DNA of 64,000 bases from contig NZ_CP021780.1 of the NCBI RefSeq assembly GCF_002192415.1, forward strand, positions 4,278,001-4,342,000, given 5' to 3'. Shown here in pieces: positions 62,800 to 64,000 of the stretch (within the stretch, counting starts at the first letter, position 1; the number at the start of each line of letters is the position of its first letter). The position numbers were made by a program, and so were the translations under genes. The notes under the pieces are model-generated. The model had not been told where the DNA came from and searched no databases. It saw only the letters and a list, made by a program, of their open reading frames with translations. Origin of the DNA: Paenibacillus donghaensis. GTDB lineage: Bacteria; Bacillota; Bacilli; Paenibacillales; Paenibacillaceae.

Positions 62800-63471
62800 T
62801 TAGAGCGGCCCCGATATTCCCTGCTTGCGGATCATCACAAAGTGTCCAACCAGCAGAATCAGCAGCACCGCAGGCAGGAAAAACACATGCAGCGCAAAAA
62901 ACCGGGTCAACGTCTGCGCACCCACGATACCGCCGCCCTGCATCAGCTCCTTCAGCACCGGTCCCATCACCGGCACGGAGTTGGCAATTTCCAGCGTAAC
63001 CTTGGTGGCGAAATAGGCCTTGTTGTCCCACGGCAGCAGATATCCGGTCAGGCCAAGACCCAGCATAACGAAAAAGATCAGCATACCCACTACCCAGTTC
63101 ATCTCGCGCGGCGCCTTGTAGGAGCCGGTGAAGAACACCCGCATCGTATGCAGGAACATCATCACAATGACCAGGCTGGCGCCCCAGTGATGCATACCGC
63201 GCACTATTTTGCCGGAGGCTACCTTGGTCTGCAGATATTCCACGCTGGCATACGCATTGATAATATCCGGCACATAATACATGGTCAGGAACATGCCCGA
63301 CAGAATCTGAATAACGGTGATGAAGAAGGTGAGGCCGCCAAAGCAATACACAAAAGCTGAGAAGTGATGGGCAGGGTTGACATGCTCCGGGACCTCATGG
63401 TCGGCAACATCTCTCCAGATCGGCGTAATGTCCAGACGTTCATCAATCCAGTTGTAGACATTCTTAAACAT
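62800..63471 (-). CDS. qcrB: Menaquinol:cytochrome c reductase, cytochrome b subunit
   Basis: Cytochrome b6-like subunit of 223 aa with four membrane segments and two bis-His haem sites (histidines in GMHHWGASLVIVMMFLHTMR and LTRFFALHVFFLPAVLLILLVGHF). The cysteine in FVYCFGG matches the residue that binds the extra haem covalently in B. subtilis QcrB and b6f complexes. It starts 6 nt after qcrA. Confidence 0.97.
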   Translation of the reverse strand: MFKNVYNWIDERLDITPIWRDVADHEVPEHVNPAHHFSAFVYCFGGLTFFITVIQILSGMFLTMYYVPDIINAYASVEYLQTKVASGKIVRGMHHWGASLVIVMMFLHTMRVFFTGSYKAPREMNWVVGMLIFFVMLGLGLTGYLLPWDNKAYFATKVTLEIANSVPVMGPVLKELMQGGGIVGAQTLTRFFALHVFFLPAVLLILLVGHFVMIRKQGISGPL

Positions 63472-63477
63472 CGGAAT

Positions 63478-64000
63478 CTACGCCTCCTTCCTGGCTACTG
63501 TGTTGGGAATAATATCGCCCAGCAGTACCCAGCCATTTTCAATTTTCGTTTTGTACTGGTCAAGCGGCTTCGGCGACACAATCAGATTCTTGCCCAGCTT
63601 GGTATACCTGGCTCCGTGGCAGGGACAATGGTATTCATCAGGATAAGCCTTATTATTATTCCAGCCAACGGTGCATCCGAGGTGTTTGCAGATCGGTGAA
63701 AGCGCATAAATATCTCCATTCGCCTCTTTGCGGATCCATGCGGTCAGCGTTGCTGTACTGGCATACCATCCGTCTTGCTGGTGCAGCTCAAAGGTAAACT
63801 CCTGCGGCTCTTCGGTAATTTGGCCGGCCTCCGCTACCTTGATAAATTCACCGGCGCCTTTTTTATGTAGAATCGGGTCCACGGCGAAATGGATCATCGG
63901 TAGAAGAGCACCCATACCCATGAAGGCTGAAGCTCCCCCGAGTGTGTACGTTAGGAATTGGCGGCGCGACATCTCATTACGGCTGGGCGGCTGGGCTTCA
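63478..64000 (-). CDS. qcrA: Menaquinol:cytochrome c reductase, Rieske iron-sulphur subunit (5' end outside window)
   Basis: Rieske subunit of the bc complex. The visible part has SRRQFLTYTLGGASAFMGMG (Tat-like twin-arginine and membrane segment) and the [2Fe-2S] ligands in CKHLGC and CPCHGARY. An ATG lies at 63970-63972, but it has no ribosome site, and the frame stays open to the window edge with plausible residues (EAQPPSRNE). The true start is therefore probably just beyond 64000, and the gene is marked partial. It is first of qcrABC. Confidence 0.93.
   Translation of the reverse strand, partial: EAQPPSRNEMSRRQFLTYTLGGASAFMGMGALLPMIHFAVDPILHKKGAGEFIKVAEAGQITEEPQEFTFELHQQDGWYASTATLTAWIRKEANGDIYALSPICKHLGCTVGWNNNKAYPDEYHCPCHGARYTKLGKNLIVSPKPLDQYKTKIENGWVLLGDIIPNTVARKEA

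Overview
The window looks like a Paenibacillus (or close Paenibacillaceae) chromosome. The gene content is Gram-positive and spore-former-like: qcrABC, ypjABC, bacillithiol genes, Rex, YesM/YesN-type regulators and an SLH surface protein. Much of the minus strand keeps the gene order of the Bacillus subtilis qcrABC-ypjBA-ypjC-ypjD-dapB-mgsA-bshB1-bshA-cca-birA-panBCD-dinG-ypmB-asnS-dnaD-nth region. This was judged from sequence recognition and synteny only; no database search was run.

Layout. 1-8.3 kb: a small unknown gene, nth, an SLH surface protein, a GerMN lipoprotein and two N-acetylmuramoyl-L-alanine amidases. One amidase has an ECF-sigma-like promoter. 8.4-10.6 kb: leuCD with a promoter carrying a LysR-type box. 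10.8-22 kb: a sugar-utilisation locus of beta-glucuronidase, GH3 glycosidase, a three-gene CUT1 ABC importer without its own ATPase, and a divergent YesM/YesN two-component system. 22-27.4 kb: a LysR regulator, a small acidic protein, and proBA-proC under a proline T-box. 28-33 kb: an ABC exporter-like pair with its own histidine kinase and response regulator. 33-42 kb: dnaD, asnS, ackA, a 3-hydroxyacyl-CoA dehydrogenase, a short FtsH-like membrane protease with a small membrane partner, and an LD-carboxypeptidase. 42-64 kb: tseB/ypmB, MTA/SAH deaminase, rex, dinG, a TPR protein, panDCB, a non-coding repeat island, birA, cca, a frameshifted bshA, bshB1, mgsA, dapB, a TPR protein, a MazG-like protein, ypjC, ypjB, ypjA and qcrCBA. 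The last gene runs off the window.

The most unusual content is non-coding. Four intergenic stretches (24.95-25.15, 27.65-28.13, 41.2-42.15 and 51.25-52.6 kb) carry families of interspersed elements. The commonest (class 1 here) is an approximately 190-bp unit of four short hairpin motifs, two forward then two inverted. Motif spacing is 51, 61 and 50-51 bp in three intact copies. In a fourth copy the spacing is restored exactly when two inserted elements (282 and 428 bp) are removed together with one copy each of a 6-bp target duplication lying in the hairpin loop. The inserted elements share terminal inverted repeats (GGTTACTACTTAGG). They repeat the same two-forward/two-inverted plan with other motifs, again near 50-52 bp. 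A third inserted element, 283 bp long, is colinear with the reverse complement of the 282-bp one. No transposase gene lies in the window. They look like small non-autonomous elements that target the loops of another repeat family.

Other points: bshA is split by an apparent one-base deletion; birA lacks the usual N-terminal DNA-binding domain; dnaD and nth, adjacent in B. subtilis, are about 32 kb apart here.
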